Origin: Elusimicrobiota bacterium
GTDB taxonomy: Bacteria; Elusimicrobiota; Elusimicrobia; UBA1565; UBA9628
Length of the DNA: 64,000 bases
Direction of reading: 5' to 3'
Assembly: GCA_023249645.1 (NCBI GenBank)
Contig: JAHFCF010000002.1
Location: 109,061 to 173,060, forward strand
Shown here: positions 16,969 through 25,371 of the stretch, in pieces
Numbering within the stretch: position 1 is the first letter of the stretch
How the letters are laid out: each line of letters begins with the position of its first letter
The notes under the pieces: generated by a model
Database searches by the model: none
Seen by the model: only the letters and a program-made list of their open reading frames with translations
What the model was told of the DNA's origin: nothing
Translations under genes and position numbers: made by a program

Positions 16969-18288
16969 CATTTTTTTCGCCAATCCCAGATAGTTGGTCG
17001 GAGAAAGGCTCTTCAGTTCGCGCTTGACCGTTGGCCTGACATCGAGGCCATCGATAAAGGCATGCAGCTCCTTCAGGCTGACTCGGCGACCACGGACCAG
17101 ACGCGCCAACTGCTCGTAAGGCTGGACAGCTTTCTCACGACGCAAAATGGTCTGGATTCCTTCAGAAATGACCTCTGGATGAGACTCCAGCTCGGCCAAG
17201 GCCGCGGCCTCATTGACAGAGATCCCGGCCAAGCCGCTGACAAGGAACTGATACGCCACCAAACAATGCCCGAAAGCGACTCCGAAATTTCGCAGGACCG
17301 TAGAATCCGAAAGATCCCGCTGAAGCCTGGAGATCGGCAGTTTGGCAGAGAAGAAACCGAGCAGGGCATTGGCCAAGCCCAGATTGCCTTCCGCGTTCTC
17401 GAACTTGATCGGATTGACCTTCTGCGGCATGGTGGAGGAGCCGATCTCTCCGGCCACGGCTTTCTCGACGATCAAGCCCAGGGAAATGTAGCGCCACAGA
17501 TCCTGGCACAAACCCAGGAGGATGATATTCACACGACGCAGAGCGTCGAACAGCTCGGCCTGAGAATCATGCGGCTCGATCTGCGTGGTAAGGGGGGAAT
17601 AATCCAAGCCAAAAGAGAGGATGAAATCCCTGGAGAATCTTTCCCAGTCCCGCTTGGGGAATGCCGCGCAGAGCGCGTTGTAGTTGCCAACCGCGCCATT
17701 GAGCTTGGCACAAAGATGGATGGACTCAAGGCCTCGGACCTGACGGCTGAGTCGCGAGTGAAAGACGCGGAATTCCTTCCCGAAAGTCGTGGGAACAGCA
17801 GGCTGGCCATGGGTCCTGGCCAGAAGCGGCGAAGCCGCGTATCGCACGGAGAGCTTGTCCAGCGTCTTGAGGATGGCGTTCAAAGCAGGCAGGATCTCGC
17901 TCTGAAGGCCATCCGTGAGCATCAAGGCATAGGCGATGTTGTTGACATCCTCGGAAGTCAGGCCGAAATGCACGAAGCCGGCCAGATCCTTGAGGCTGGT
18001 CTTGAGAAGTCTCTCCCGGAGATAGTACTCCACGGCCTTGACATCGTGCTTGGTCACGGCTTCCAGGCGGACGATCCGGGCCAGATCGGACTGTGTCGGA
18101 TCCTCCAATCCCGCGAGGATACGCTTTTCGTGAGGCTTGAGTTTTCGGATGCCGAGCTTTTGAAGATAGCGGCACTCGACTTGGAGCCTGTGCCGGATCA
18201 ACACCCCTTCGCCAAGGCGGCGCCCCATTCCTTTAATAAGGGGGGAATACCGGCCGTCTAGAGGACTGATGAGATCCATGCGGTCCAT
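16948..18288 (-). CDS. purB: Adenylosuccinate lyase
   Basis: 446 aa. Cleaves adenylosuccinate and SAICAR in purine synthesis. ISPLDGRYSPL opens the protein as in the E. coli type. HFGLTSEDVNN, ARTHGQPAVPTTFGKE and the signature GEIGSSTMPQKVNPIKFENAEGN (two parts) identify it. ATGs at 18288 and 18279 are both possible; a TTG at 18300 sits in the leader T-run. The last six residues and stop are encoded by an inserted palindrome, so the C terminus is not ancestral. Confidence 0.93.
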   Translation of the reverse strand: MDRMDLISPLDGRYSPLIKGMGRRLGEGVLIRHRLQVECRYLQKLGIRKLKPHEKRILAGLEDPTQSDLARIVRLEAVTKHDVKAVEYYLRERLLKTSLKDLAGFVHFGLTSEDVNNIAYALMLTDGLQSEILPALNAILKTLDKLSVRYAASPLLARTHGQPAVPTTFGKEFRVFHSRLSRQVRGLESIHLCAKLNGAVGNYNALCAAFPKRDWERFSRDFILSFGLDYSPLTTQIEPHDSQAELFDALRRVNIILLGLCQDLWRYISLGLIVEKAVAGEIGSSTMPQKVNPIKFENAEGNLGLANALLGFFSAKLPISRLQRDLSDSTVLRNFGVAFGHCLVAYQFLVSGLAGISVNEAAALAELESHPEVISEGIQTILRREKAVQPYEQLARLVRGRRVSLKELHAFIDGLDVRPTVKRELKSLSPTNYLGLAKKMGSGLEF

Positions 18289-18298
18289 AATTGCCCGC

Positions 18299-18338
18299 AA
18301 AAATGCCCTGTGTCGGCAAGAACCTTCCGACCCAGGGC
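18299..18338 (-). terminator. Terminator-like hairpin in the purB leader
   Basis: Minus strand: GCCCTG-G-GTCGG pairs with CCGAC-A-CAGGGC around a 10-nt loop, followed by ATTTTTG. It sits between a TATAAT box (18356-18351) and the purB start, so it may attenuate purine gene expression. Confidence 0.6.
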
Positions 18339-18350
18339 TTCTTGCGAGTT

Positions 18351-18356
18351 ATTATA
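18351..18356 (-). promoter_or_regulatory. -10 box of the purB-purA operon
   Basis: Minus-strand TATAAT, about 63 nt before the purB ATG. No consensus -35 is visible at the right distance. Confidence 0.5.
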
Positions 18357-18377
18357 GCAAACTTTTCAAAAACAGGA

Positions 18378-18470
18378 ATAGGTCTTTTGGCCCACCCGCG
18401 ACTAGGTCCATTGTCATAGCCCACCTAGGACCAAAGGCCCCTGTCGGATTTCATAATCCGGCTAAACTAT
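18378..18470 (+). promoter_or_regulatory. Leader element with AGGTCTTTTGG motif before an exported-protein gene
   Basis: ATAGGTCTTTTGGCCCA at 18378, CTAGGTCC at 18402, CTAGGACCAAAGGCCC at 18425, then AAGGCCCCTG at 18434-18443 and a possible -10 (TAAACT, 18463-18468). The 10-bp block AAGGCCCCTG also occurs 20 nt before the -10-like box at 8138. CGGATT/AATCCG (18445-18460) can form a small hairpin. Function unknown. Confidence 0.5.
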
Positions 18471-18495
18471 CAGCATCACAGGGAGGAATAAATCA

Positions 18496-19023
18496 ATGAA
18501 AAACCATCTGAAGGTGTGCGCGATGTTGGTTCTGCTGATCGGCCTGGGCGTGGCAGCCCATGCGGACACATTATCTGCAGCGGCAGAGGTAGCTGGATCA
18601 GCGGCAAAGACAACCAAGAAAGATCTTGCGGCGACACAGAAGAAGCGCCAAGCTGAAGTGGCCATGGCAAAGGATGCCTCCTTCCTGGAGGGGCACAAGC
18701 GCGCGATGATCGCACGGTGGGACCATATACCAAATACCACTTCCCAGGGCGACCTCTGCACCCGCAAGCAAGTGCCAGAACTTCGACAGCTCAAAGACGA
18801 GAACATCCTGAGTTACTATCAGACATTCATTTTCCCTGAAAATGAGTCCCTCGGCAATAAGCTCAGGCTGGTGGAAGTGAAGGTTGACCCAAAACATCGA
18901 CGTCAGTATACTCTGACCCTATACATGGTTGCACAAAATTACTGGCACAACATGGAGATATTGACAGTGACACGGCAAGTGAATGCCCTCACTGGAGAAG
19001 TGCAGGAGACGATGGAAGAGTAA
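18496..19023 (+). CDS. Exported protein of unknown function
   Basis: 175 aa with a clear signal peptide (MKNHLKVCAMLVLLIGLGVAAHA, cleavage near residue 23), then a Lys/Ala-rich helical stretch and a mixed domain ending VNALTGEVQETMEE. GGGAGG ten bases upstream supports the ATG. No family is recognised. It is preceded by the AGGTCTTTTGG-type element found before three other exported-protein genes. GC content looks lower than in the flanking genes. Confidence 0.75.
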   Translation: MKNHLKVCAMLVLLIGLGVAAHADTLSAAAEVAGSAAKTTKKDLAATQKKRQAEVAMAKDASFLEGHKRAMIARWDHIPNTTSQGDLCTRKQVPELRQLKDENILSYYQTFIFPENESLGNKLRLVEVKVDPKHRRQYTLTLYMVAQNYWHNMEILTVTRQVNALTGEVQETMEE

Positions 19024-19042
19024 AGGTATAGCAAACTTTTAG

Positions 19043-19048
19043 TACAAT
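19043..19048 (+). promoter_or_regulatory. -10 box of the nucleoside kinase gene, leaderless arrangement
   Basis: TACAAT ends six bases before the GTG at 19055, and no ribosome-binding sequence lies between. Confidence 0.4.
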
Positions 19049-19054
19049 GCCGCC

Positions 19055-19684
19055 GTGCTCCTGAAAGGCTACATCGGCATCTCCGGCATCATCGGAGTGG
19101 GGAAATCCACCTTCACGAATCGCCTGGCCAAGGCCTTGGACTTCGAGCCGGTCCAGGAAGACGCGTTTCACAACCCCTACCTCCCGAAGTTCTACAAGGA
19201 CATGAGCCGCTATGTCTTCCGCATGCAGATCTGGTTCTTGAACCACCGCGTCCGCCAGCACCGCCGCCTGACGGCCAAGATCCTTTCAGGACAGAAGTGT
19301 GGGATCGTCAAGGACCGCACGGTCTGGGAAGACCAGGTCTTCGCCAAGATGTTCAACCAGGGCCCGAGCAAGCTCTTGTCAGCCGTCGATTACCGCACCT
19401 ACCGCGAGATCTTCGACTGCATGATGGGAGAGGACCCAGGCATCCCCGAGCTGATCATCCATCTCGACTGCAAACCCGAGACCGCCTTGAAACGCGTGAA
19501 GCAGCGCGGGCGGTCGTCGGAAAAAACTGCGCTGGATCTGGATTATCTTCGAGCCCTGCAAAAGTCGTATGAAGAATTCCTCAAAGAGATGCAGAAGTCC
19601 GGAACCAAGATCTTGAGGCTCGATTGGGAAAGATTCATGCCCACCGCCGAAGTGCTGCGGCGCGTGCGCCCTCTGCTCTCTTAA
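19055..19684 (+). CDS. Deoxynucleoside kinase (dNK/dCK-dGK family)
   Basis: 209 aa. P-loop GIIGVGKST at residues 11-19, the DRTVWEDQVFA block that holds the family's DR(S/T) motif, and an arginine-rich lid (ALKRVKQRGRSSE). It phosphorylates deoxynucleosides in salvage; deoxyadenosine/deoxyguanosine specificity is likely but not readable. It starts with GTG at 19055. The stop overlaps the convergent rseP stop by three bases (TTAA). Confidence 0.85.
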   Translation: MLLKGYIGISGIIGVGKSTFTNRLAKALDFEPVQEDAFHNPYLPKFYKDMSRYVFRMQIWFLNHRVRQHRRLTAKILSGQKCGIVKDRTVWEDQVFAKMFNQGPSKLLSAVDYRTYREIFDCMMGEDPGIPELIIHLDCKPETALKRVKQRGRSSEKTALDLDYLRALQKSYEEFLKEMQKSGTKILRLDWERFMPTAEVLRRVRPLLS

Positions 19685-20769
19685 GGCGAGACTTCAGCCG
19701 ACGATCGGACCTTGCGAATGCTGCGCTCGCCGCGCAATCTCAGCACGTCGCTGTAGGTGGCGAAGACCAGAAGCAGCGCCAAGAAAACGATCCCCACGCT
19801 GTTGGCCCGGTTCATCCATTGGACCGTGAGCTTGCGCCGCGAGACTCCCTCCCAAAGATACATGGCCGCGTGGCCGCCGTCCAGGAGCGGCACGGGCAGG
19901 AAGTTGAAGAAGCCGATGGCCACCGAGATCAGGCCGATGAGGAAGATCAAGTCCTCCCAGCCCGCGTGCGCCGCGCGGCTGACCATCTGGACGATCCCGA
20001 CGGGACCGGCCAGGTCCGGCCTCTGGCCGTGGTGGATCTTGGAGAGGATGGTCGTGACCGTGAACGCGGTCAAATGCCAGCACTGCGCCGCTCCTTCCTC
20101 GACGGCCGTGAGAGGCCCCACGGGAGTGAACACGGACTCGGGCATGATGCCGATGACCCCGAAGCCCGAGGCGTCGTCCGCCTTGGTCGTCAGCGTGAGG
20201 GAAGCTTCCACGCCGTCGCGCCGATAGCGCAGGGTCGCCTCGCGGCCGGGGACCGCGTGGATGGAATCGGAGAGCTGCTTCCACGTCGTGATGGGCGCGC
20301 CGTTGAAGGCCGTGACCCGATCGCCGATCTTAAGCCCCGCCCGCTCGGCCGGGAATCCCGTCATCATGTTGCCGATGACCGGCTCCTCGCCGTACTGGGG
20401 CAGGCCCTTCCAATAGACGACGCCGGTGAAGAGCGTGAACGCCAGGAGATAATTCATGGCCGGACCCGAGAAGACGATGGCCAAACGCCGGTACCAGGCC
20501 TGGCCGAAATACTCATCGGGCTTTCCCGTGCAGGTCTCCAGGTCCTCGCCGGCGGGCTTGACGAAGCCGCCCAAAGGCAGCGCGCAGACTGAATAGCGCG
20601 TCTCGCCCTTGGTCATGCCGAAGAGCTCGGGCCCCATGCCGAAGGCGAATTTCTCGACGCGCACGCCCAGGCGGCGGCACATCAGGAAATGTCCGAACTC
20701 ATGCAGGAAGATCACCAGACCGAAGGTGACCGCCACCGCGGCCGCGGATTGAAGATAGTAGAAGTTCAT
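19681..20769 (-). CDS. rseP: RIP metalloprotease RseP (site-2 protease)
   Basis: 362-aa membrane protease with zinc motif HEFGH at residues 23-27 in the first helix, a PDZ domain in the middle (FPAERAGLKIGDRVTAFNG), and the second active-site motif FNFLPVPLLDGGH near the C terminus. It cleaves anti-sigma factors or signal-peptide remnants within the membrane. The ATG at 20769 overlaps the cdsA stop; in-frame sequence further upstream is not part of the gene. Only one PDZ domain is present, unlike the two in E. coli. Confidence 0.93.
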   Translation of the reverse strand: MNFYYLQSAAAVAVTFGLVIFLHEFGHFLMCRRLGVRVEKFAFGMGPELFGMTKGETRYSVCALPLGGFVKPAGEDLETCTGKPDEYFGQAWYRRLAIVFSGPAMNYLLAFTLFTGVVYWKGLPQYGEEPVIGNMMTGFPAERAGLKIGDRVTAFNGAPITTWKQLSDSIHAVPGREATLRYRRDGVEASLTLTTKADDASGFGVIGIMPESVFTPVGPLTAVEEGAAQCWHLTAFTVTTILSKIHHGQRPDLAGPVGIVQMVSRAAHAGWEDLIFLIGLISVAIGFFNFLPVPLLDGGHAAMYLWEGVSRRKLTVQWMNRANSVGIVFLALLLVFATYSDVLRLRGERSIRKVRSSAEVSP

Positions 20770-21554
20770 GGGCACCTCAGGATGAGGAAGTAGTAGACCG
20801 CCGGAGCGGCCAGCAGCAGAGAGTCGAAGCGGTCCAGCAGCCCGCCGTGGCCGGGAAGAAGAGTTCCCGAATCCTTGGCCCCGACCGCGCGCTTGACCAA
20901 GGACTCGGCCAGATCCGAAAGCTGACCGCTCACGCCGATGATCACGCCCAGGACCGCCGCCGCCCCCAGGCCCACGCTCTCCGGCCGCAGGAGCCTCGCC
21001 ATCAGCGCCGCCCCGACGACCGCGCCCAGGAAACCGGCGATGGCCCCTTCCCAGGTCTTCCGGGGGCTCAAGCCCTCGGCCAGGCGATGGCGTCCCAAGG
21101 TCTTGCCAACGACGTAGGCGGCCGTATCCATGATCCAGACGCCGGCGAAAAGCAGGTAGGTCAGCTTTTCGCCGTCTGGCCGCAGGTCTCTCACGAGCGC
21201 CAGGTGTGCCAACAGCCAGCCCGTCAGCAGGACGCCGAAAAGCGTGAAGGAGATCCTCTCCAAGGAGCGGACCGCGCTGAACATCTCCCGCAGGAGCACG
21301 GCCGCCACGACCGCGGTGAGCACCGCGCCGTTGAGGCCGCCCAAGGCCACGCTCGCGGCCAGAGCCGCGGCGCAGAGCAGTGCCGTCCACCGCTGCACCG
21401 GACGTCCGCCGGCCGCCAGGATGAGCCCATACTCGTACGCGCACCAGGCGCTGAGCGCCGTCATGAAAGCCGCCCAGGCCATCCCTCCGGCGTGGATGAA
21501 GCCCAGAAGCAGGGGGATGCCGATGACCGCCGTCAGGACCCGAGGAAAAAGCAT
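20766..21554 (-). CDS. cdsA: Phosphatidate cytidylyltransferase
   Basis: 262-aa polytopic enzyme making CDP-diacylglycerol from phosphatidate and CTP. The family signature is near the end (SGQLSDLAESLVKRAVGAKDSG, then LPGHGGLLDRFDSLL). The ATG at 21554 overlaps the uppS stop by one base, and its own stop overlaps rseP. dxr, often found between cdsA and rseP, is not here. Confidence 0.93.
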   Translation of the reverse strand: MLFPRVLTAVIGIPLLLGFIHAGGMAWAAFMTALSAWCAYEYGLILAAGGRPVQRWTALLCAAALAASVALGGLNGAVLTAVVAAVLLREMFSAVRSLERISFTLFGVLLTGWLLAHLALVRDLRPDGEKLTYLLFAGVWIMDTAAYVVGKTLGRHRLAEGLSPRKTWEGAIAGFLGAVVGAALMARLLRPESVGLGAAAVLGVIIGVSGQLSDLAESLVKRAVGAKDSGTLLPGHGGLLDRFDSLLLAAPAVYYFLILRCP

Positions 21555-22252
21555 CAGCGCCCTCCAAACCGGCGTTCGCGTCCCTGATAATCGGCCAAGG
21601 CGGCGTCCAGATGCTCCCGCCCGAAATCCGGCCAAAGGACCGGCGTGACGTAGAGCTCGGCGTAGGCGATCTGCCACAGCAGGAAGTTGGAGACGCGCAT
21701 CTCTCCCGAGGTGCGGATGAGGAGGTCGGGATCTGGAAGTCCGGCCGTGTAAAGCGCGCCGGAGATATCGTCCTCGGTCACCGATTGTTTGCCCGAGGCG
21801 ATCAGCGCATTGGCCGCGTCCACGATCTCCTGACGGGAACCGTAGTTCAAAGCCAGATTCAGGATGAGCCCCGTGTTGCCTTTCAGATCCTCGACGGCGC
21901 GTGCCAGCTCTTTTTGCAGCGGCCCAGGCAGATCCTTCAGACGCCCGCTGGCGCGCAGGCGCACGTTGTTCTTGTCCATCTCCTGGAACTCCCGGCGCAG
22001 GGCGAAAGAGAAGAGGCCCATGAGGTCCGAGACCTCCTCCGCGGGCCTCTGCCAATTCTCCGTCGAAAAAGAATAGAGCGTCAGGACCTGGATGCCCCGA
22101 TCCGAGCATCCCTTGACCACGCGATGCACGGCGTCGACCCCGGCCTTGTGCCCGGCCAGGCGCGGCAGGCCCTTGGCCTTGGCCCAGCGGCCGTTGCCGT
22201 CCATGATGATGGCCAGGTGGCGGGGCAGGCGGCAGGTGTCGAGCTCAGGCAC
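21554..22252 (-). CDS. uppS: Undecaprenyl diphosphate synthase
   Basis: 232 aa cis-prenyltransferase supplying the lipid carrier for peptidoglycan. IIMDGNGRWA with catalytic D18, LTLYSFSTENWQRP, NLALNYGSRQEI, and DLLIRTSGEMRVSNFLLWQ are the standard blocks. Three-base gap to frr upstream. Confidence 0.96.
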   Translation of the reverse strand: MPELDTCRLPRHLAIIMDGNGRWAKAKGLPRLAGHKAGVDAVHRVVKGCSDRGIQVLTLYSFSTENWQRPAEEVSDLMGLFSFALRREFQEMDKNNVRLRASGRLKDLPGPLQKELARAVEDLKGNTGLILNLALNYGSRQEIVDAANALIASGKQSVTEDDISGALYTAGLPDPDLLIRTSGEMRVSNFLLWQIAYAELYVTPVLWPDFGREHLDAALADYQGRERRFGGR

Positions 22253-22255
22253 GGA

Positions 22256-22828
22256 TCAGACCGTCGTGATCTCTTTTTCTTTGAGGGCCACGGACTCATC
22301 CACCTGTTTGGACCAGCCGTCGATGGATTTCTGGACCTTGGCTTCCAGGAGCTTCAGCTCATCCTGGCTGATCTCCTTGGCCTTCTCCGCTTTCTTGAGC
22401 TTCTCGAGGATCTCGTGCCGGTCGCCGCGCAGACCGACCTTGGCGTCCTCTCCCAGGCGCTTGACGACCTTGCAGAGCTCCTTGCGCCGCTCCTCGTTCA
22501 TGGCGGGCAGGCACAGGCGCACGAGCTTGCCGTCGTTCATGGGCTGTCCGCCCAGGTCCACCTTGGAGAGCGCCTTCTCGATCTCCTTCAAGGCCGAGGG
22601 ATCCCAGGGCCGGATCTCCAGCACGCGCGCCTCGGGCACGGAGACGGCGGCGACCTGCTTCAAGGGCACCATTTGTCCGTAATACTCGACCTTGACGTTT
22701 TCCAGGAGCATGGGATTGGCGCGGCCGGTGCGCAGGCCCGAGAAATCCCGGGAAAGCTTGGCCAGGCGTTCCTGCATGGCCTCTTCCGTCTTGGCGACCA
22801 GAGCGTTGACAGCTTCGGTGATGGGCAT
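22256..22828 (-). CDS. frr: Ribosome recycling factor
   Basis: 190 aa. Splits post-termination ribosomes together with EF-G. Shows LSRDFSGLRTGRANPMLLENVKVEYYG (two parts), ISVPE-like AVSVPEARVLEIRPWD, and LTEERRKEL-like MNEERRKELCKVVKRLGEDAKV. Follows pyrH by three bases. Confidence 0.95.
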   Translation of the reverse strand: MPITEAVNALVAKTEEAMQERLAKLSRDFSGLRTGRANPMLLENVKVEYYGQMVPLKQVAAVSVPEARVLEIRPWDPSALKEIEKALSKVDLGGQPMNDGKLVRLCLPAMNEERRKELCKVVKRLGEDAKVGLRGDRHEILEKLKKAEKAKEISQDELKLLEAKVQKSIDGWSKQVDESVALKEKEITTV

Positions 22829-22831
22829 GGG

Positions 22832-23545
22832 CTACTCCGTGATCGAGGTTCCGACCTTCTGGCCGATCGCCGCCTTGGCGATGTTCCCGGGCACCGTCAA
22901 GGAGAAGACGGCGACGGGCATGCGGTTCTCCATGCACAGCGTCAGCGCGGTCGCGTCCATGACCCGCAGCCGGCGGCGGATGGCCTCCATGAAAGTCACC
23001 TTGCCCAGGCGCTTGGCCCGGGAGTTGGTCTTGGGGTCGTCCGTATAGACCCCGTCGACCTGAGTGGCTTTGAGGAGCACGTCCGCTTCGATCTCGACGG
23101 CGCGCAAGGCGGCCGCCGTGTCCGTCGTGAAATAGGGATTGCCCGTGCCGCCCCCGAAGATGACGACCCGGCGCTTCTCCAGATGGCGCACGGCGCGCCG
23201 GCGGATGTACGCCTCGGCGAGCTTGGCGATCTCGATGGCGGTCTGCACGCGCGTGGGAACGCCCATGTCCTCCAAGACGTCCTGCAGGGCCAGGGCGTTG
23301 ATGACGGTCGCGAGCATCCCCATGTAATCGGCCGTCACGCGGTCGATGGCGTGGCCGCGATCGAGCGCGCCGCGCCAGATGTTGCCGCCGCCGACCACGA
23401 CGCCGATCTGCACGCCCTGGGACCAGGCCCGCTTGATCTCGGTGGCGATGCGCACCAGCGCCTCGGAATCGATGCCGCGCGCCGCGCGCCCGCCGAGGGC
23501 CTCTCCTGAGAGTTTCAGCAGGATGCGTCTCGGTTTGGCGGCCAT
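22832..23545 (-). CDS. pyrH: Uridylate kinase
   Basis: 237 aa. Phosphorylates UMP. LLKLSGEALGG opens the amino-acid-kinase fold; GVVVGGGNIWRG, RRAVRHLEKRRVVIFGGGTGNPYFTTDTAAALRA (two parts) and ATALTLCMENRMPV are typical. Directly abuts tsf (stop of tsf at 23546). Confidence 0.95.
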   Translation of the reverse strand: MAAKPRRILLKLSGEALGGRAARGIDSEALVRIATEIKRAWSQGVQIGVVVGGGNIWRGALDRGHAIDRVTADYMGMLATVINALALQDVLEDMGVPTRVQTAIEIAKLAEAYIRRRAVRHLEKRRVVIFGGGTGNPYFTTDTAAALRAVEIEADVLLKATQVDGVYTDDPKTNSRAKRLGKVTFMEAIRRRLRVMDATALTLCMENRMPVAVFSLTVPGNIAKAAIGQKVGTSITE

Positions 23546-24400
23546 TTATTCGCCGAGGGTGTAGCGGACGAACCGGACGACCTTCAGCTCCCCGCCGGCC
23601 TTGGCGCAAGCGTCCTTGATGAGAGACGCGATCGGGGTCTTGCCGTCGCGCAGGCTCATCTGCTCGGTGAGACAGAAGGCCTGATAGAAAAGCTTATTGA
23701 TCTTGCCCTCCACGATCTTGGGGATCGCGGCCGCGGGCTTGCCCTCTTTGAGCAGGACCTCCGCGTGGATCTCGCGTTCCTTGGCGACATCCGCGGCCGG
23801 AACGTCCTCGCGGCGCAGATACTTGGGGCCTGAGCCCACGATCTGCAGCAGGAGCTCCTTGGCCAGTTCCGCAGCGGCCGGACTGGCGGCAGCCGCAGCG
23901 CTGGGCGCCTGGATCTCGATCAAGGCGCCCTTCTTGGCTCCCAGATGGATGTAGCCGGAGATGAGGCCCTCAGCGGAGATCGTGAAGCGTTCGTAGCGGC
24001 GCAGAGACATGTTCTCGCCCAGTCTCGTCTGGACCGGAGTGACCAAAACCGCGGCCTCTTCGAGAGACTTCAGCTCGCCGGACGCCGCCTTCTGGGCCAG
24101 GGACTGGGCCAGGGCCTTGAACTCGTCCGTGCGCGCCACGAAATCCGTCTCGCAGTTGAGCTCGATGATCGCGCCGGCCTTGCCGGCGACGACGAAGGCC
24201 ACCGCGCCTTCCTTGGTGGCGCGCGCCATGCGCTTGGCCGCGTCGGCCAGGCCCTTCTTGCGCAGGGCGGTGAGCGCCTCGTCGAGACGCCCGCCGGCCT
24301 CATCGAGGGCCTTTTTGCAGTCCGTGATCCCGGCGCCCGTCTTCTCGCGCAGGTCCTTGATGAGTTGGTTCAACGTTGCCCCGGTCAAGGTCATGGTCAT
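23546..24400 (-). CDS. tsf: Elongation factor Ts
   Basis: 284 aa guanine nucleotide exchange factor for EF-Tu. [21 protein letters not shown] and [18 protein letters not shown] [14 protein letters not shown] are diagnostic; the core dimerisation repeats follow. The start overlaps the rpsB stop (ATGA). Confidence 0.95.
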   Translation of the reverse strand: MTMTLTGATLNQLIKDLREKTGAGITDCKKALDEAGGRLDEALTALRKKGLADAAKRMARATKEGAVAFVVAGKAGAIIELNCETDFVARTDEFKALAQSLAQKAASGELKSLEEAAVLVTPVQTRLGENMSLRRYERFTISAEGLISGYIHLGAKKGALIEIQAPSAAAAASPAAAELAKELLLQIVGSGPKYLRREDVPAADVAKEREIHAEVLLKEGKPAAAIPKIVEGKINKLFYQAFCLTEQMSLRDGKTPIASLIKDACAKAGGELKVVRFVRYTLGE

Positions 24401-25311
24401 TCCAGCTCCTCGGCCACTTCGGCCAAGACGCGGGCCTTGGCGCGGCCCTTGGGTTTGGGCTTGGCCGCCTTGCCGGCGGGCATGTCGGGGTTCATCTCCT
24501 TCTCCCAGGCCTCCAGACCTTCTTCGGCAGCCCCGGCGCCGCCTTCCTCCGGCTGACTCTCCGTCTCACCAGCCGCCAGCATCTGTGACTCCGCCTCCGC
24601 GACCGTCGAGGCGCTTTGAGCGGCCGCTCGGGCGGCAGCGCCCTCGGCCACGGCGTCCGCGACCAGGCCGCAGAAAAGCTTGATCGAGCGGGCCGCGTCG
24701 TCGTTGCCCGGGATGGGGTGGTCGATGAAATCCGGATCGGCGTCCGTGTCGCAGACGGCCACGATGGGGATCTTCAGGCGCCGCGCCTCGGCCACGGCCA
24801 GCTCCTCCTCCACGGGGTCCACGACGAAGAGGATGTCGGGCAGCTTGCCCAGCGCGCGGATGCCGGTGAGGACCTTCTGCATGCGCGCCATCTCCTTCAA
24901 AGCCTTGGACGCGGCCTTCTTGGGCATGACTTTGAGGATGCCGTCCGTCTGCCACTTCTCGAGCTCCTCCAAGCGCTTGACCGAGCGCTGGATGGTCGTG
25001 AAATTGGTCAGGGTGCCGCCGAGCCACTTGTCGGCGACGTAGGCCGCGCCGCAGCGCTGGGCCTCGGCGCGCAGGATCTCCACGGCCTGCTTCTTGGTCC
25101 CCACGAAGAGGAAGCGCTTGCCCAAAGCGGACTGGTCGCGGACCCAGGTGCAGACCTTCTTCAATTCCTTGACGGTCTTCTGCAGGTCGACGATGTGGAT
25201 GCCGTTGCGCTCGCCGAAGATGAAGCGTCCCATCTTCGGGTTCCAGCGCCGGGTCTGATGCCCGAAATGGACCCCGGCTTCCAGCATGGCCTTCATAGAT
25301 ACGTTGATCAT
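24397..25311 (-). CDS. rpsB: 30S ribosomal protein S2 with C-terminal extension
   Basis: 304 aa. [23 protein letters not shown] and GTLTNFTTI identify S2. The family core ends near residue 230 and about 70 extra residues follow: Ala/Glu-rich, then a basic [12 protein letters not shown], then acidic. Usual bacterial S2 is about 240-260 aa. AAGGAGG lies upstream of the ATG, and TATAAT on the minus strand lies at 25338-25333. Confidence 0.94.
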   Translation of the reverse strand: MINVSMKAMLEAGVHFGHQTRRWNPKMGRFIFGERNGIHIVDLQKTVKELKKVCTWVRDQSALGKRFLFVGTKKQAVEILRAEAQRCGAAYVADKWLGGTLTNFTTIQRSVKRLEELEKWQTDGILKVMPKKAASKALKEMARMQKVLTGIRALGKLPDILFVVDPVEEELAVAEARRLKIPIVAVCDTDADPDFIDHPIPGNDDAARSIKLFCGLVADAVAEGAAARAAAQSASTVAEAESQMLAAGETESQPEEGGAGAAEEGLEAWEKEMNPDMPAGKAAKPKPKGRAKARVLAEVAEELE

Positions 25312-25332
25312 CCTTGGCGCTTATCCTCCTTC

Positions 25333-25338
25333 ATTATA
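25333..25338 (-). promoter_or_regulatory. -10 box of the rpsB-tsf operon
   Basis: Minus-strand TATAAT, 21 nt before the rpsB ATG, with an AAGGAGG ribosome site between. No clear -35. A 5-bp AGACC/GGTCT inverted repeat lies just upstream at 25338-25352. Confidence 0.55.
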
Positions 25339-25371
25339 GACCTAAGCGGTCTGTGACAGCCCGGTATCATA

